Below, in pieces: positions 5,345 to 5,661 of a stretch of 5,661 bases of DNA (position 1 is its first letter; the number at the start of each line of letters is the position of its first letter). The translations under genes and the position numbers were made by a program. Source of the stretch: Euryarchaeota archaeon UBA346 (lineage in GTDB: Archaea; Thermoplasmatota; E2; DHVEG-1); NCBI GenBank assembly GCA_002496355.1, contig DAJP01000057.1, positions 1,958-7,618 of the forward strand, in the 5' to 3' direction. The notes under the pieces are model-generated. The model made no database searches and had not been told where the DNA came from. It saw only the letters and a list, made by a program, of their open reading frames with translations.

Positions 5345-5661
5345 GTGTGCTGAGAAAGAATATCGAAATGACAAAATCACATCAACCCACCATGGAATAC
5401 AAAACCAACACAATACACATGTTCTGAAAATGAAAAAAAAAGCAGCTTGTCGTTATCTTATTACGTGAATCTACACTGCACGAGTTGAAATCAGTTTTTT
5501 TCATGAACATCTGAGGAATAGTTTTTTCAGTTAGAATGCAATTATTTACTGCATTAGTTGAGCGGTTCCCGTATGTATTCCCGGTCCTCCGATATCTCCT
5601 CTGTGCTCTGTGGACTTTGCACTTAAAATGGATCATGGAACCGATTAAAAGTATAGACTGA
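5345..5661. other. AT-rich stretch without a supported gene
   Basis: No frame here has a convincing protein. The longest minus-strand frame (5636-5382) is rich in Cys, Asn and Arg, has no domain pattern and overlaps low-complexity poly-T/poly-A. On the plus strand a 41-codon frame (5536-5661) has a hydrophobic sequence (FPYVFPVLRYLLCALW) but no ribosome site; it ends exactly at the window edge. AATGCA (5535-5540) and TGCATT (5550-5555) form a 6-bp inverted repeat around its ATG. No tRNA, rRNA, CRISPR repeat or insertion-sequence end is seen. The DNA is visibly more AT-rich than the genes to its left and may be spacer or a decayed gene. Confidence 0.4.

Noticed and set aside
5493..5530. Two copies of AGTTTTTTTCAT/AGTTTTTTCAG as a direct repeat
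   Set aside because: The match is mostly a T run in AT-rich DNA; too short and simple to support a mobile element or CRISPR-like repeat.
5382..5636. 84-codon minus-strand ORF in the right-hand spacer
   Set aside because: Biased composition (Cys, Asn, Arg), a stretch translated from a poly-T run, and no recognisable pattern, ribosome site or promoter.

Overview
The window looks archaeal, most likely from a protein-degrading euryarchaeal or Thermoplasmatota-type lineage. The evidence is a TTTATATA/TTTATAAA-type TATA element upstream of the signal-peptide gene, oligo-T terminators without GC hairpins, and two secreted-type peptidases rich in N-x-S/T sequons. One peptidase belongs to the gingipain family C25. 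Sediment archaea of Marine Benthic Group D are known to carry gingipain-like C25 peptidases, so a relative of that group is a reasonable guess, but it is inferred and not shown here.

Layout. (1) Positions 1-1476, + strand: the 3' part of a modular metalloprotease-like protein with a C2-like domain, acidic TSP3-like repeats and an HExxHxxG domain with a Met-turn. It is open at the left edge. (2) Positions 1524-2885, - strand: a complete CapK-type member of the phenylacetate-CoA ligase family of adenylate-forming enzymes, convergent with gene 1. (3) Positions 2886-3112: a divergent control region. It holds overlapping TATA elements, a perfect 18-bp palindrome, several CTCC/GGAGG inverted repeats, and an 8-bp hairpin that hides the capK-like ribosome binding site. 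(4) Positions 3113-5026, + strand: a complete secreted C25 peptidase with signal peptide, pro-region-like N-terminus and His/Cys catalytic motifs. (5) Positions 5088-5315, - strand: a probable 75-residue unknown protein, convergent with the C25 gene across a T8A6 tract that can terminate both. (6) About 345 bp of AT-rich DNA to the right edge with no supported gene.

How they fit together. The two peptidases would act outside the cell on protein substrates. The C2 and acidic repeat modules suggest calcium-dependent folding or surface association. The adenylate-forming enzyme is cytoplasmic and lies on the opposite strand between them. Its subfamily is usually tied to surface polysaccharide synthesis, and the alternative is activation of an aromatic acid. 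It shares a promoter region with the C25 gene, but no shared pathway can be shown from this window. The strongest candidate for something undescribed is the structured leader of the capK-like gene. Its anti-Shine-Dalgarno segment has more than one possible pairing partner, which is the logic of an RNA switch.
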